Shown: piece by piece, positions 46,615-56,780 of the stretch
Position numbering within the stretch: the first letter of the stretch is position 1
Layout: each line of letters begins with the position of its first letter
NCBI GenBank assembly: GCA_019633425.1
Contig: WSUB01000010.1
Span: 62,001-126,000, forward strand
Direction of reading: 5' to 3'
DNA length: 64,000 bases
DNA from: Tulasnella sp. 424
Lineage: Eukaryota > Basidiomycota > Agaricomycetes > Cantharellales > Tulasnellaceae
Notes under the pieces: generated by a model
What the model was told of the DNA's origin: nothing
Database searches by the model: none
Seen by the model: only the letters and a program-made list of their open reading frames with translations
Made by a program: the position numbers and the translations under genes

Positions 46615-47328
46615 GAGTTTGCTTGCTAGGACACCCGTCGTGAGATGTCGCCGCGATGGGAAACGAAAAGAGGGGGATGGGGGATGCAGGTGGGCTGAGG
46701 AGACGTTGGGAGGAAGAGGAAAAGACTAGTGACGCGAGAGGGTGGAGCGATTGGCTTGGGTGGATGACGTCCACACCCTTTTGGCGATCTGGCAAGCCCC
46801 AAACAATTCAACCAACAGCGACTAAGCCCGAATCGAAAAAGATGAAAATGAAACGCTACAAGTTACTCTTCAAGGCTCGTAGATTGATTCTCTCAACCAA
46901 AGTCAGCTGGAGGGAAAGGGATTGCCGGGTGGGTGGTGGTAATGCGGATTGGGATGAATGTGCGCCATGCTCGCCCACTCCTCGTTTGCGGCAAAGGGCA
47001 GCCAGGCACAAAGGATGTTGAAAACTCGGTGCCGATGGAACCATCTCAGAAGAACTCTTCTCATAAGCGGAGACGGCTCAATCCCCTTATTTCCGAGCAA
47101 CCCATTCCATTATTAGACTTCCTTTTCGGGGAGTGCAAAGTGGCCCATCCTATGGAACTCCGACTTGACCAACCATCTTCTTCTCTCCCATGCAACAATC
47201 TGATAAGTATCCCTCGACAACAAATCAAACTAATTAAAGAAACAATATCCTAATATATCCTACGGCCAAAGTCGGAGGTCGTCTCTCGATCATCGGCTCA
47301 GTCTGTCAGAAACAGAGACCCCACAGCC
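46615..47328. other. Intergenic, promoter of the histidine kinase and 3' side of RAD18
   Basis: 714 bp. Both flanking genes are on the minus strand. Only short open frames without recognisable similarity; nothing else seen. Confidence 0.5.
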
Positions 47329-49123
47329 TCATGTCCCAACTGCTGCCCCCTCCACCACAAAGTTCCCATTTGGAGGCGGCTCTTGTGCAGGGCTCCTCCT
47401 CCTATCCGCAACAGCCGCCGGATCCTCGGCATCTTTCGCGCTATTCTGTGCCTTGGCAGCACTCGCTCGTGCCTGTTCTATCAATGTCCTGAACTGCGCT
47501 TCGTGCTTCATCTGCATATATAAAAGTACCATCCAAAAGGTCATCAAAAGGTCATCGGCGGTGAACGCCCCCATCTCCACTCGCCCTTGCGAGCGCGTAT
47601 AACGTACCTCGTAGTCCAGTCCATTCGTCCCACTGTCCTTGGACCCTCCGCTGCCAGTCCTTTCCATCGCTCGGGCTCGCTCCTTCTCGTCCTTTTCTCG
47701 CTCTTTCTCCCACGCAAGCAACTCCGCCCGAAGAGCTTTTAAACTCCTCCGGTTCTCCGGTGCTTGGTCTTGGAAGTTTGAGTTATATATCACAACCCAT
47801 CGCTCATGCCGGGCTTGTAATTTTGTTCTGCTTCCACTCGTAGGCAAATCGAACCGCCCTAATCGTTCACGAAGCTGCTTGTCTTTCAACGTGTCGTACG
47901 CTTCTTTCGGTAGACGTTCTGGTAGTGGAGAAGCTTGGCGACCAGTCGAATTAGAACCACCGTTCGACTTGGATAAAGACGCGTTCTTCTTGGACGTCGA
48001 TCTACACAGCCAGACAGACCAGTCAACCGAAGACCCGTCAGTAAGGTAGAAAAGCAATTAAACGCGGGTGCCTCGATAACCAGCCCGTCGAGAAATCTCA
48101 CCCTCCACCTGTCCCGCTGAAGATGCTCTGCCACGCTCGTTTTCCTTCTTCCACAGTGCCTTTCCGTTTCTGTGGATGGGCCGGTATAAAGGTACAGTTC
48201 GAATCCAGGTGTTGATTGATTACTGCATAGTCCACAAGCTCGTCGCATTGGGGGCATTGTATCAGGCCGACCTCTGGATGGGGGTCCAGGAGAGTTCGTC
48301 AGAAGCGGATCCGCATCGTGTTATCGACAATCTTTGCCCCACCTTGTCCGACCTCGACATGGTCTACTGACCTCCCGTTTCCCACTCCGCTTTGATTTTG
48401 GGCCCCCGACGCGTTTGCTGACGAAGACGACTCGAAGTGTGTAGCGGGAGCAAGGCGTTTCCCTTTCCCCTTCGCCTTGGCTGGCGCATTACGTTCCCCA
48501 GACGGTGGAGAAGGGAGTTCTTCTATCTCTTCAACGTCCGAGTTTGACGAAGATACGTCGACCTTGCGCTTCTTTCTTGGAGACTCGGACGCAAGACGTT
48601 CATACAGCCGTTCCTGCTGACGTTGCTGGTACTGTTGAAATAGTAGCTGGTCTTTTACGAGAGCGAGAATGTCATTCCTAACGATGAGAGGGAAGGCGTT
48701 AGAGAGCGTGTTACTTCTGAGGTCGACGATGAGTACGCAGAGTCGCGAGACATACGGACCGAGCCTTTCCATAAGCCAATACAACTCCTTCAAGCGCGGT
48801 ATTCTTCACGATGTGGTCTCCACGGGCCTTGACACGACATTGTGGGCATTCTTCTTGTAAATTCAGACTCTCCCGAACGCACTGCAATTACCAAGCATCA
48901 ACCAAGGGGCCGAAATCAGCGAAACGAGAGCTTTCCAATTTCGCGAATCCGAATGTACCTGACTGCAAAACGAGTGTCCACAGCCGGTCAACATGACTGG
49001 AGCCCTGATGAGGTCTTTACATATCGGACAGCGGAGCGCTTCGTCCAAGTTGCGCAACGAGTCGTGTGTGGATGGAAAGTCCGTCGGGTCGGTCACGTCG
49101 TCCATTCCAGCGAACGGTAGCAT
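47329..49123 (-). CDS. RAD18: RAD18 E3 ubiquitin ligase (PCNA ubiquitination)
   Basis: Rad18 with Rad6 mono-ubiquitinates PCNA at stalled forks. The start is at 49123 (MLPFAGMDDV) or the inner ATG at 49105. The RING finger reads CPICKDLIRAPVMLTGCGHS, FCSQ (intron) CVRESLNLQEECPQC, followed by TALEGVVLAYGKARSV. The next intron is only 37 nt and joins RPQ-K to NDILALVKDQLLFQQ. After a Ser/Lys-rich linker with SPRKKRKV (NLS-like) comes a UBZ4 finger CPQCDELVDYAVINQHLDSN-C (about 48200-48265), then a SAP-like helix pair (LKDKQLRERLGRFDLPTSGS, RTKLQARHERW, about 47890-47800). The domain order RING-UBZ-SAP is the Rad18 signature. The C-terminal ~130 residues include a Rad6-binding-like helix and a Pro-rich tail. 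Nuclear. Confidence 0.94.
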
Positions 49124-49357
49124 TCCCTGTTCGTGATTGCTGTGCAGTGTTGAGGCGTATCGTCTGCTCCTGTGCTGGAAGGAATAATTTGTGGTGGTGC
49201 GCGATGAGCGGAGTCGAGCAGCGCGACGAAGACTTGTGTTGCCAAACGGAGCGTCGGTCCCGACCGCGACTTTGGACTGTGACGAGCCAAACGGCGATGT
49301 TTACGTAACGTTCCCAGCATGCACGGAGATCTTTCCCAACACCCAAACCCCGCAACC
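49124..49357. promoter_or_regulatory. Divergent promoter, RAD18 and 5'-nucleotidase-like gene
   Basis: 234 bp between start codons. No specific element recognised. Confidence 0.4.
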
Positions 49358-52300
49358 ATGAGCGCTTCAACTTTCCTCAATCTTGTACATTTCAACGACG
49401 GTGTGTAAACTAAATTTCAACCTCGGAATTCGGAGCAAAAAAAAAAGTGGTACTTACCCCTTCAAACTGCCCACACTTTTCATTCCAAAGTGTACCGCGT
49501 CACCCCTCAAAAGCTTCCAGGCACATCCAAGACGATCGATGTCACCCAGTTCGCAGAGCTGTTAAATTCGATTCGAAGCTCGTGGCCTCAGGCATCAGTG
49601 ACTCGAGACGATGGAAAGGCAGTAGAGGATGGACTTGTCTTGTTCTCCGGCGATGTGTTTAGTCCCTCCATCGAAAGCTCGGTGACCAGAGGTAGTCATA
49701 TGGTAAACCCCTCGCCAGAAGCTTCGACCTGCTAGCAAGCAAAATCTGATTTATCTGAGCGTGGTATAGGTTCCAGTAATGAATGAGCTGAGACCGGATG
49801 TATCCTTGACTGGTTGGTCGCTTTCGGCCTCGAATCACGTTCGCGTTGTCGTTTGACTGACGGTGACCACGCCTCTCGGATTCAATAGGAAATCACGACT
49901 TTGACGTACGTAGAAATTTTCCCTCTCTCCTCCGATCTCGACCTCTAAACTGACTTACTCTGACCACAGTTCGGAGTTCGTGACACCTTTAGCTCCGCGG
50001 AGAGCGGCGTCTAATTTCCCTCCTTTCCTCCAATCACAGTACCACCATTTGTACAAGCTCATCGGCGACTGTAAATTCCCTTGGCTGCTGAGCAACATCA
50101 AAGACACCGAAACCGGTGGGCCACCTCAAGGGTTATCGCGATTTCAAGTATTCGAAAGAGCAGGGATTCGGATCGGCGTCATTGGGTTGGTGGAAAAGTA
50201 AGCCCCCGGAGCTTTCCGTACGTAGGTAACAAGCCAACACGTCCATCCTTGAGAGAATGGATTGCAACGGTAAACTCTTGGCCGCCAAATTTTCAATACC
50301 AACCTATGGATCAAGTGGGCATCGAGCTCTCCAAATTGCTCCGTGATCCCCAAGGAGATCACAAGTGCGACTTGGTCCTAGCCTTGACTCATGCAAGGTC
50401 CGTGCCGTTTTGATGGCTATGAACGCTGATACGTGTGCTAATTGCATTATCCTCTCTTGTCACAGAATCCCAAATGTACATGTGTTCTCCTTCGCTTCTG
50501 ACGCCTTAAACCGGCGGGTTGTCGCTGACCGCCCTTTTTAGGACATCACCTTGGCAAAGCAGCTCGGAGCAGTTCCTGCATCCGACCAAAGGTGCCACGA
50601 GCACGGCGTTGACATAATTTTCGGTGGACACGATCACATGTACTACATCGGCAAAGGAATTTCGGAATGGGAAGGGTACAACTCTGACGAACCTCAGTTG
50701 GGAGCTGAAGCCGATGATGGTCTTCTGTGAGAACAATTGTTGGATATTGGTTGGGCATACGGTTGACCGAATCATCCAGGATCGTCAAGTCGGGTACGGA
50801 TTTCCGAGACCTGAGTTCGATGGTGGTGGAACTCGTTGATGCTCCGGAGGGGTCCGCAAGGAGGAAGCTCGTCAAATCAGTCAAGGGTGAGATTTATATA
50901 CTATCATCTCCTCGTAGAACAGCGAGTGACGAGCGCCTTGTAGGCAAGCATCATGTCATAACCCCCGAGATGGCATCATCTCAACAGATGAAGCAACTCC
51001 TCTCAACCCTTCTAAGCGATGTTGGCTCTGCTCTCAAGGCACCCGTCTGCAGGACCTTGACCGAGTTCAATTGCAAGTCTGGCCCTATGTGCGTTCTGGT
51101 TCATTTACCGTAGGGGTTCACTTTGTAAAACTCTGACCTTCATGAAACACTTCGTTGGCACGCCAACTACAGCCGGACGGAAGAAGTGAGCGTATCAGCA
51201 CGATTCGATCAGGGTACAGACAACATTTATACTTAATATTTCTCCGCAGAGCGCAGCGGGTAACTGGTTCGCAGACGTATTGCGGCACACTTATGACGAA
51301 GCACTTTGTGTTAAGAGCGGCGGAGGAGCGGACGGTGTCCTTATTTGTGGCGGCACTATTCGAGGAGACAGCGTGTATGGGCCAGGTAACGTACCCCACC
51401 TCCTTGTAGCGAGACTCCTCGATGGCTGATTTCAAAGGGTCGGTTAAGGCGTCATTACCCTTGGAGACATTATGGAGATCCTGCCGTTTGAAGATCCTAT
51501 TGTCGTTATCGCCATAGATGGTCCGACATTATATACGGCTCTGGAGAGTGCCTTGAGCACTTGGCCCGCACAGGAAGGGTAAGTCTGGGAGTTTGACTCT
51601 CGAACGAGCGGGGAGCTCACACCGGAAACTAGGCGCTTCCCTATCGTCTCGGGCTTCCGTGTGGAATGGGACTCTCGCCGACCTCCGAATCAGCGGATCA
51701 TGGGCATCTGGGAGGAACGGATTGAGAATGAGAGCGGAACGGACAGCGACTCGGACGACGCTGAGAGCATCCACAGCGCACACACTAGCGGAACTTCGAC
51801 GCCTGTTCAAAAACACAAACCGTGTAAAGGGGACCCGGTCTCTCGAGAACCCGGCGGAAAGGTGTACAAAGTCGTGACGAGGTACTATATGGCTACAGGA
51901 CACGACGGTTACGAGGCGCTAAAAGATTGTAAATACGTTGGAGGAGTCGACGATGAGCACGGTCAGATTATGAGTGCCATCGTCCGCAAATACTTGCTTG
52001 GTATGGCGCCTCTTAGAATGATCTTGTGGGTACTGACCTTTGCAATACCAGGCCTTCAGTACGTCAACAGCCTCAAAGCCCTCGCTGCGAAGCGAAAGGC
52101 CGACGCGCCACATTCAGAGGACGGGAAGCCACCTCTGTCAAAGCATGCCAGTGATCGCGCAAAGGCTCGGTGGAAGGATGCTGGCCGGCGTGTTATTGCA
52201 CGCGTTAGTCGGAAGCATAATAAAGCGAACATCAACAACGCACTCAAAACAACTGACACAACCGAGATGTCTTCGGTTGATTGCTTTGACGGAGCCAGAG

Positions 52301-52431
52301 CACGAAAGGGAGGCGGAGAAGCCAATTGCAGTAGCGATACTGGGGATAATGCAGAGACCAAAGGAGATCTTCCCGTGGTGGCTCCGATTGTTGATGGACG
52401 ATTGAAGAATTTCGGTGTGGAAGAGAAGTAG
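49358..52431 (+). CDS. UshA-type 5'-nucleotidase/2',3'-cyclic phosphodiesterase-like metallophosphatase
   Basis: Two-domain metallophosphatase. The start at 49358 gives MSASTFLNLVHFND, joined by an intron to VYRVTPQKLPG, so the first metal motif (HFNDVY) is split. Further metal ligands are in GLVLFSGDVFSPS, LTGNHDFD (intron) FG, and IIFGGHDHMYY (about 50615-50645). IPND and HDH spacing match the calcineurin-like fold. The C-terminal nucleotide-binding domain includes ALGNWFADVLRHTYDE, LICGGTIRGDSVYGPG, LGDIMEILPFEDPIVVI and FPIVSGFRVEWD. A long charged tail follows to 52431. A hydrophobic stretch in the unspliced frame near 51990-52050 is better read as a 54-nt intron (YLLG joined to LQYVNSLK), so there is no C-terminal membrane helix. 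No signal peptide either, unlike bacterial UshA, suggesting an intracellular enzyme. Substrate unknown. Confidence 0.87.
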
Positions 52432-52568
52432 ATTATTATGAATCCTTGAAAATTTAGTCATGCATGTGATGTAGTGTACAATGTGGAAGTTGCAACAGGT
52501 AATAGTGACAATGGGATGAAGTGAAAACCAAAACCAAAGAATGCGCAAGAGGTGTATGGAGAGGAATT

Positions 52569-53839
52569 TCATTTCTTGACGAGCAACCCAGGAAGCTTCT
52601 CCTTCTGTAGACCAGAATTCGATCTAGATGATCCCTGAAGGAAAGGATCCGACTTGCGCAAGGAGTTCATGAGGAGCGTCGATGCGAGCGTCGACTTCGC
52701 GGAGTGTGACGATGGCTTGGAGTTGGCGATCCTAGATGGCATTCGTAGTGATGATGACGATTTTGAAGTCGACGAAGGGCCAGCTGCCAATCTAGATGCT
52801 CTCGCGACAGGGGTGGCTCCAACGTCGAGTTCCAATGCACGACGTTTGGCACCAGCTTCCCGATCAAATTCTCTTTTCCCAGCCTGCCATGCTTCCTTCG
52901 CCTCTGCACGAACTTCTTCGTCTGGGACGAGTTGCAGGTCCTTGTCAAGTGCCCATTTCGTCTTGAAGTCGTCATCCTCCTCCCGTTTTCTTTTATCGGC
53001 TTTCTTTTCCTCGCGGAACTTCTTCCGCACCTTCACCGACAATGCATAGGGGTCAGCATTGTAATGCTCCGACAGGCCCTGCAAAGCCTCTATTCGCGGC
53101 TTGACCACTGTTTCGACTGTTTGCTTTTGTATTGCGGTCTTTTCGAGCGCCGCCAGCGGGTCATCGGGCGGCTTGTCCGGATCGGTTTCTAAAACGGGTC
53201 AAGTGGCCCAAATAGGCAGGAGCGCAAGGTTAGCATGCGCGCGAGTGATGCACATGGGAAGCCGAATCGGATTCGTACCGTGGGCCGCAAATCCCCCATT
53301 TTCTTCGGGGTCCCAATCCTGTTCCTGCTTTCGGGCTCCTGAAGTTACGACATAACGCGTGTTCTGGGGTGTGAACAAACCCCGTCAGGCCAGTTCTGGT
53401 AAGCAGCTGCTCGCGCAAAGGGGCGAGTCACACGGGAGGAACACGCACCTTCGGGTCGGTCTGAATTTCGAACCAGCCGTCGCACAGATGACACTTGCAC
53501 CGAAAGGAGTAGATCGGGGTGGAGTAGTAGTTGCCGATTTTCTTCTTTTCGGCGTTATAACGCACCCCCATCCCAATGTGGTTATTGCATGTTCCACTGT
53601 GAACAAAGAACAAGCGCGAGGCGCAGGGGTGAGTACGGGGCGTCTCATCGGATGATTGGGATGTGGTGTCATGAGGCTTACCACCAAATGTTGAATGGGA
53701 GCTCGAAGCGGGTAATCAGGATACCCTGGTCTCGTTTTCTCTCCCTGTCACCGAGAGCTTTCTTGCCATGATAGTCGTTGAGAGTGTGATGCTTCTTTGG
53801 GTCGTAGTCTGGGGGAATCCACCGGTTGAATCCCTGCAT
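52569..53839 (-). CDS. SAF4: Saf4/CCDC130 (CWC16 family) splicing factor
   Basis: CWC16 proteins (Yju2/CCDC94 and Saf4/CCDC130) join the spliceosome at catalytic activation. The start at 53839 gives MQGFNRWIPPDYDPKKHHTL, NDYHGKKALGDRERK, then after an intron FELPFNIWCGTCNNHIGMG, VRYNAEKKKIGNYYSTPIYS and FRCKCHLCDGWFEIQTDP. Two CxxC pairs form the zinc site. GARKQEQDWDPEENGGF is specific to the CCDC130/Saf4 branch rather than Yju2. The rest is a coiled, Lys/Glu-rich region (KVRKKFREEKKADKRKREED) and a Ser-rich tail ending LPGLLVKK at 52569. Four exons. It converges on the 5'-nucleotidase gene, 137 bp apart. Nuclear. Confidence 0.93.
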
Positions 53840-54076
53840 GGCGAGCAATGTAAACGATTGTGGGAGGGTGTGTACAACGGGTGGTGGTTCTCTTTCCCCC
53901 AGCGTTCCGAGTCCCGGAGCTGACTAAGCCGCGGTGTTTGTCTTTTCTACCTCCCACAGCAGGCAGAAGGCTTGCTAGCTCAGTTGCCTACCACCACCAG
54001 CGCTCCTCTCTATCACGCCCCCCTTTCCCATTACGCACGCTCTACGCTCCGTTCCTCTCCGCAATTTTTGAGCGAC
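53840..54076. promoter_or_regulatory. Divergent promoter, SAF4 and B-box protein
   Basis: 237 bp between start codons, pyrimidine-rich on the plus strand at 54000-54065. No named site seen. Confidence 0.4.
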
Positions 54077-55390
54077 ATGGAATCCGACTCGGAAAGTGAA
54101 ATGCTATGGAAGCGTTTCGAGCAGCTCAAGGTACCCCTACAGGCCCCAGGAGATGCTGCCGTCAAACCCCAGGTTTGTGAGTAAGCTTGTCTAATGCAAA
54201 ATGTTGTATTGGGAATGAAGTACTGAAAATGGCATTTTGCAGCCCCGACTACCGCCCGATTCGATCGAGCTGCTCTAGACGCCGACCTTAGAAGGCGACT
54301 GCAAGAGCTCGGTAGTGAATCGGGTACTGAGGTCGACGACGAAGAGGTGTGTACAAGGCGCCACTCTCGTTAACGTTGTGCCGCTCCTAACTGGTCCTCT
54401 TTTTTGATTGCCCTGTCCATTCTCTTGACCCTCGGCTCAGTTGGAGAAGATGCTCCAATCAGAGGACGAGTACCTCGAGGAAATCTTCCCTACATCACGT
54501 CTTGCCGAGGTCCGCCACATCGTTACTCAGCTTCAAGGCAGCCGCCCAAGTTCTAGGCAGTCTTCACAAGCTCCCATACGCCGGGATTCGAATAAGACGA
54601 TTGGCGCGTCCAATATGACACAGCAATACTCTGCGGACAGCGACGCGGACGACGAAGGAGCGGCGGACGAGCTGGTCAGGAGAGTGAGGGACCAACTTAC
54701 CTTAGAGGGACACTCGCGAAGCAACAGCTCGAACTCATCGCGTGCCGCGTCCGTCGAAGCGGCCGAATATGACCGTGACGGCGAGGACGACGACGACGAA
54801 GATGGCACCAATAGTTCTGCCTCTCTCAAGGGTGGGGAAACTGGTCAACGTACACCTCCATCAAAGCCCCGCCTCCTCTCGACTGCAAAGATTGAGATGA
54901 ACCGTTATCAAGCATTGTTTTCAAATTTGGAAACTCCGCGTGCTCTACCCGCGGAGACCCCAACGTCCGAGGGAGAGCCGTTACCTGCAGTGTTTGCGAA
55001 ATTGCAAAGCATAAGTCCAAATACGGGGAAGATTGGGGTTAATAGGGGCAAGGAAGATCACCATGCAACATCAACCGATAGGAAATCGGATCCATCGGAT
55101 CTTGGACCCGTGCCGCGACTGGACATCGAAGGATGGAGAGCAGCCAAGGACAACAAGCCAGAAGAATGGTGTAGTGAGCCAAATTCGCTACTCTATGACG
55201 CGTCGTGAGCAAAAGGCTGAATCGTCGATCCTTAGGCATATGCAATGCTGACGCTGAAGTCTCCTGCCCCGGCTGTGAAAACGATCTTTATTGTAAGAAG
55301 TGCTACGCTCAGGGTCACCCAAGTGACGCAGCAGATGCCGGAGAGCACAAACCTCTGGACTACCCCCCTTCAACACCCTCAATACCTTGA
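54077..55390 (+). CDS. B-box-type zinc-finger protein, ANCHR/ZFYVE19-like C-terminus
   Basis: Starts at 54077 (MESDSESEMLWKRFEQLKVP), then a second exon TARFDRAALDADLRRRLQEL and a long third exon (54440-55170). Its middle is acidic and Ser-rich with two helical, charged stretches (EKMLQSEDEYLEEIFPTSRL; ADELVRRVRDQLTLEG). A splice at about 55173-55235 restores CSICNADAEVSCPGCENDLY, CKKCYAQGHP and EHK, a compact Cys/His zinc module of the B-box type found at the C-terminus of the abscission-checkpoint regulator ANCHR (ZFYVE19). Homology to that protein rests on the finger and on the position of the coiled segments; no FYVE domain is seen. It ends at 55390. Role in cytokinesis is an inference. 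Confidence 0.72.
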
Positions 55391-55738
55391 ACAAGACATT
55401 CGTTTGAATCGCTTTTGCCGTATAAGAACAGTTTTCTCTCGATTTCATAAGGGCTTATATGTACCGTCGTCTTCCCCCCATGCATGATGCTGTTTGATCT
55501 TATAAATGTATTAGCTCCTTGCGATGAACTATAAACTATAAATTCGTGTGGGATATTGGAAACGCCACCGCGCCTATGTACTCTCGGCTATTTTCAGGTG
55601 CCGAATCTCCTTTGACCCAGGACCCCACACGTGAAATTTCGAACCCAACTGCAACGCGCAAAGTACTTGAACTCCACTCCTGTACCATCAGAGCCCTCAC
55701 CACCAACCATCTCTATCAACCCCTGTGCTACCTCTACC
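55391..55738. other. Spacer between B-box gene and SCP2 gene
   Basis: 348 bp between tandem plus-strand genes: 3' UTR of one and promoter of the next. Nothing coding recognised. Confidence 0.5.
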
Positions 55739-56589
55739 ATGTCTGACCTCAAGGACCAAGACTTTCCTGTGAGCACCAGAGGTTTCTGTGACGACTCGGA
55801 GCGCTCACAGCCCGTTTATTGCAGTCTTCCGACGTCATCGCTAAACTGGGCGCCGTCTTCGACGGTCTCTCAGAAAAGGAGAAGAAAGCTGAAATCAACA
55901 AGGTGGGTGCTACCGCGCTCAGTATGCCTCGTCGGTCACTGATAGGTTCTTGGTTTGGGGCCAGTCTAAAGCGATATTCGAGCTTTTAATTAAGAATACG
56001 GACGGCAAAGAGCAATCTTGGATCATTGACCTCAAGAAAGAAGGCAAGATCGTGAAGGTACGTCGTTGAGTCCATAGCTGTCCGCATCATCCTCGACTGA
56101 CGTGGTATCGCGTTTCTGTTTCTCAGGGAAAGCCGGAAGGGGTCAAGTCCGACGTTACTCTCATCATGGATGGTCAGTCCGTTCGGCGCCCGCCTCTCCT
56201 GAATGCCGCTCCTAACCAATCGTTCCCAACTTGTCCCTGACTTTTAGATGGTAAGAACGCGGGAAACAACGATCGCCGCCGAACGCGAACCTGACGTTTT
56301 CCCTCCCCCAGAAACCTTCTCCGACCTAGCATCAGGGAAGATTGGCGGTCAGAAGGCGTACATGACCGGAAAACTGAAGACTAAGGGTAACATGATGTGA
56401 GTTCATTCTCCACTCCTGCGTACGCCCTAGCTTGTTTGCTGACTATGGTTGCTCATGCTCCAGGTTGGCCACCAAGCTCGAAGGCATTCTCAAGGTAGGG
56501 CCCACCATACTCCCACAAGTATTGCAGAATCTAACCCTTTTCTCCCCGAATAGCTTGGTCAACAAAAACAGCAGAAAGCCAGGCTCTAA
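55739..56589 (+). CDS. SCP2-family sterol/lipid carrier protein with peroxisomal targeting tail
   Basis: A free-standing SCP2 domain of ~130 residues that binds acyl-CoAs and sterols. It starts at 55739 with MSDLKDQDFP, then an intron, SSDVIAKLGAVFDGLSEKEK, AIFELLIKNTDGKEQSWIID, LKKEGKIVKGKPEGVKSDVT, LIMDDETFSDLASGKIGGQK, AYMTGKLKTKGNMM, LATKLEGILK and LGQQKQQKARL. The order and the hydrophobic pocket pattern are typical (D-x-TF-xLxxGK, AYMxGKLKxxGN). The last three residues ARL fit the type-1 peroxisomal signal consensus. Six or seven short exons; the stop TAA is at 56587-56589. A peroxisomal lipid-handling role fits the PEX11-family gene 6 kb away, although the two are not adjacent. Confidence 0.92.
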
Positions 56590-56780
56590 GTGCTTTAGAC
56601 CATGTATCCTACGGACCTTCGATTCCTCGTATTATATTCATGGCATCACTTCGTGTCTAATAAAGGAGTGGTATCGCAACGAAGACGCCGAAAAAATTAT
56701 TATTAAACGTAAGGACGGGGACAAGTGGGGATATGCAAAACAATAAAAAGGCGAGAAAGATAACGCTGGGTGTCGATGGC

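Noticed and set aside
51980..52060. C-terminal membrane helix in the 5'-nucleotidase-like protein
   Set aside because: The hydrophobic stretch is read from a 54-nt segment with good GT and AG sites and in-phase flanks; it is more likely an intron.
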